From contig NZ_CP056775.1 in NCBI RefSeq assembly GCF_016894445.1, positions 5,010,001 through 5,074,000 on the forward strand: a DNA stretch of 64,000 bases, in the 5' to 3' direction. This document shows, piece by piece, positions 63,953 to 64,000 of this stretch. Within the stretch, counting starts at the first letter, position 1. Each line of letters begins with the position of its first letter. Both the position numbers and the translations under genes were made by a program. Below the pieces are notes generated by a model that searched no databases, was not told the origin of the DNA, and saw only the letters and a program-made list of their open reading frames with translations. The stretch is from Dyadobacter sandarakinus. GTDB lineage: Bacteria > Bacteroidota > Bacteroidia > Cytophagales > Spirosomataceae.

Positions 63953-64000
63953 AGTTCTTTGAGCGGGTTCGTTATTGAAAATAACATCGTTCAAAGAACT
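63953..64000 (+). terminator. Hairpin after arginine decarboxylase, cut by window end
   Basis: AGTTCTTTGA at 63953-63962 pairs with TCAAAGAACT at 63991-64000; the loop is 28 nt and holds GTTATT/AATAAC. Any T run lies outside the window. Confidence 0.6.

Overview
The window is chromosomal DNA of a Bacteroidota bacterium. The gene set looks like a Cytophagales genome of the Dyadobacter/Spirosoma type, but that assignment is inference. Support seen in the sequence: type IX secretion sorting domains, TTTG-N19-TAnnTTTG promoters, few Shine-Dalgarno sequences, a caa3-type oxidase cluster with two subunit III genes, tRNA-Trp in front of secE-nusG-rplKAJL-rpoBC, and a group IV arginine decarboxylase.

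Layout. (1) 1-6300: tail of a cytochrome c oxidase operon: CoxA (cut by the window edge), heme A and heme O synthases, two subunit III proteins, subunit IV, a Sco-like protein, a CtaM-like DUF420 protein and a small membrane protein. The genes are tightly packed and often overlap. (2) 6301-9742: murI on the minus strand; ECF sigma factor, membrane protein and outer-membrane barrel on the plus strand. (3) 9743-23975: translation and transcription core: tRNA-Tyr, -Gly, -Thr, tuf, tRNA-Trp, secE, nusG, rplK, rplA, rplJ, rplL, rpoB, rpoC and a DUF3467 gene, with several RNA-structure signals between genes. (4) 23976-35400: general chromosome: molybdenum hydroxylase pair, a mutarotase-like protein, Kup potassium transporter, small secreted proteins, two secreted surface proteins and an acyltransferase.

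(5) 35413-55104: an integrated mobile element of about 19.6 kb at the 3' end of tRNA-Pro(GGG). It is bounded by perfect 47-bp direct repeats of the tRNA 3' half. Its left module resembles a Bacteroides NBU-type integrative mobilizable element: tyrosine integrase, unknown protein, frameshifted excisionase-like gene, SF3-like helicase, a GATGC repeat array, Toprim primase, a folded oriT candidate, MobC and relaxase. The right part is a cargo region: serine recombinase, LMW phosphatase, LRR protein, TraB/GumN protein, an MBL hydrolase/HxlR pair and an FtsX permease. It also holds several broken genes: an IS3-type end, a mobilisation-like remnant and a recombinase cut by a nonsense codon. No conjugation pore genes are seen, so transfer would need a helper.

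(6) 55063-64000: the intact tRNA-Pro, a TetR-controlled RND efflux operon (tetR-tolC-adaptor-RND, minus strand) and arginine decarboxylase.

The main points of interest are the element's ends (att repeats, paired 11-bp arm-site candidates, a replacement terminator for the captured tRNA), its replication and transfer sites, the excisionase frameshift at an A7 run, and two unusual structures around rpoB (a possible pseudoknotted leader and a perfect 30-bp palindrome before rpoC).
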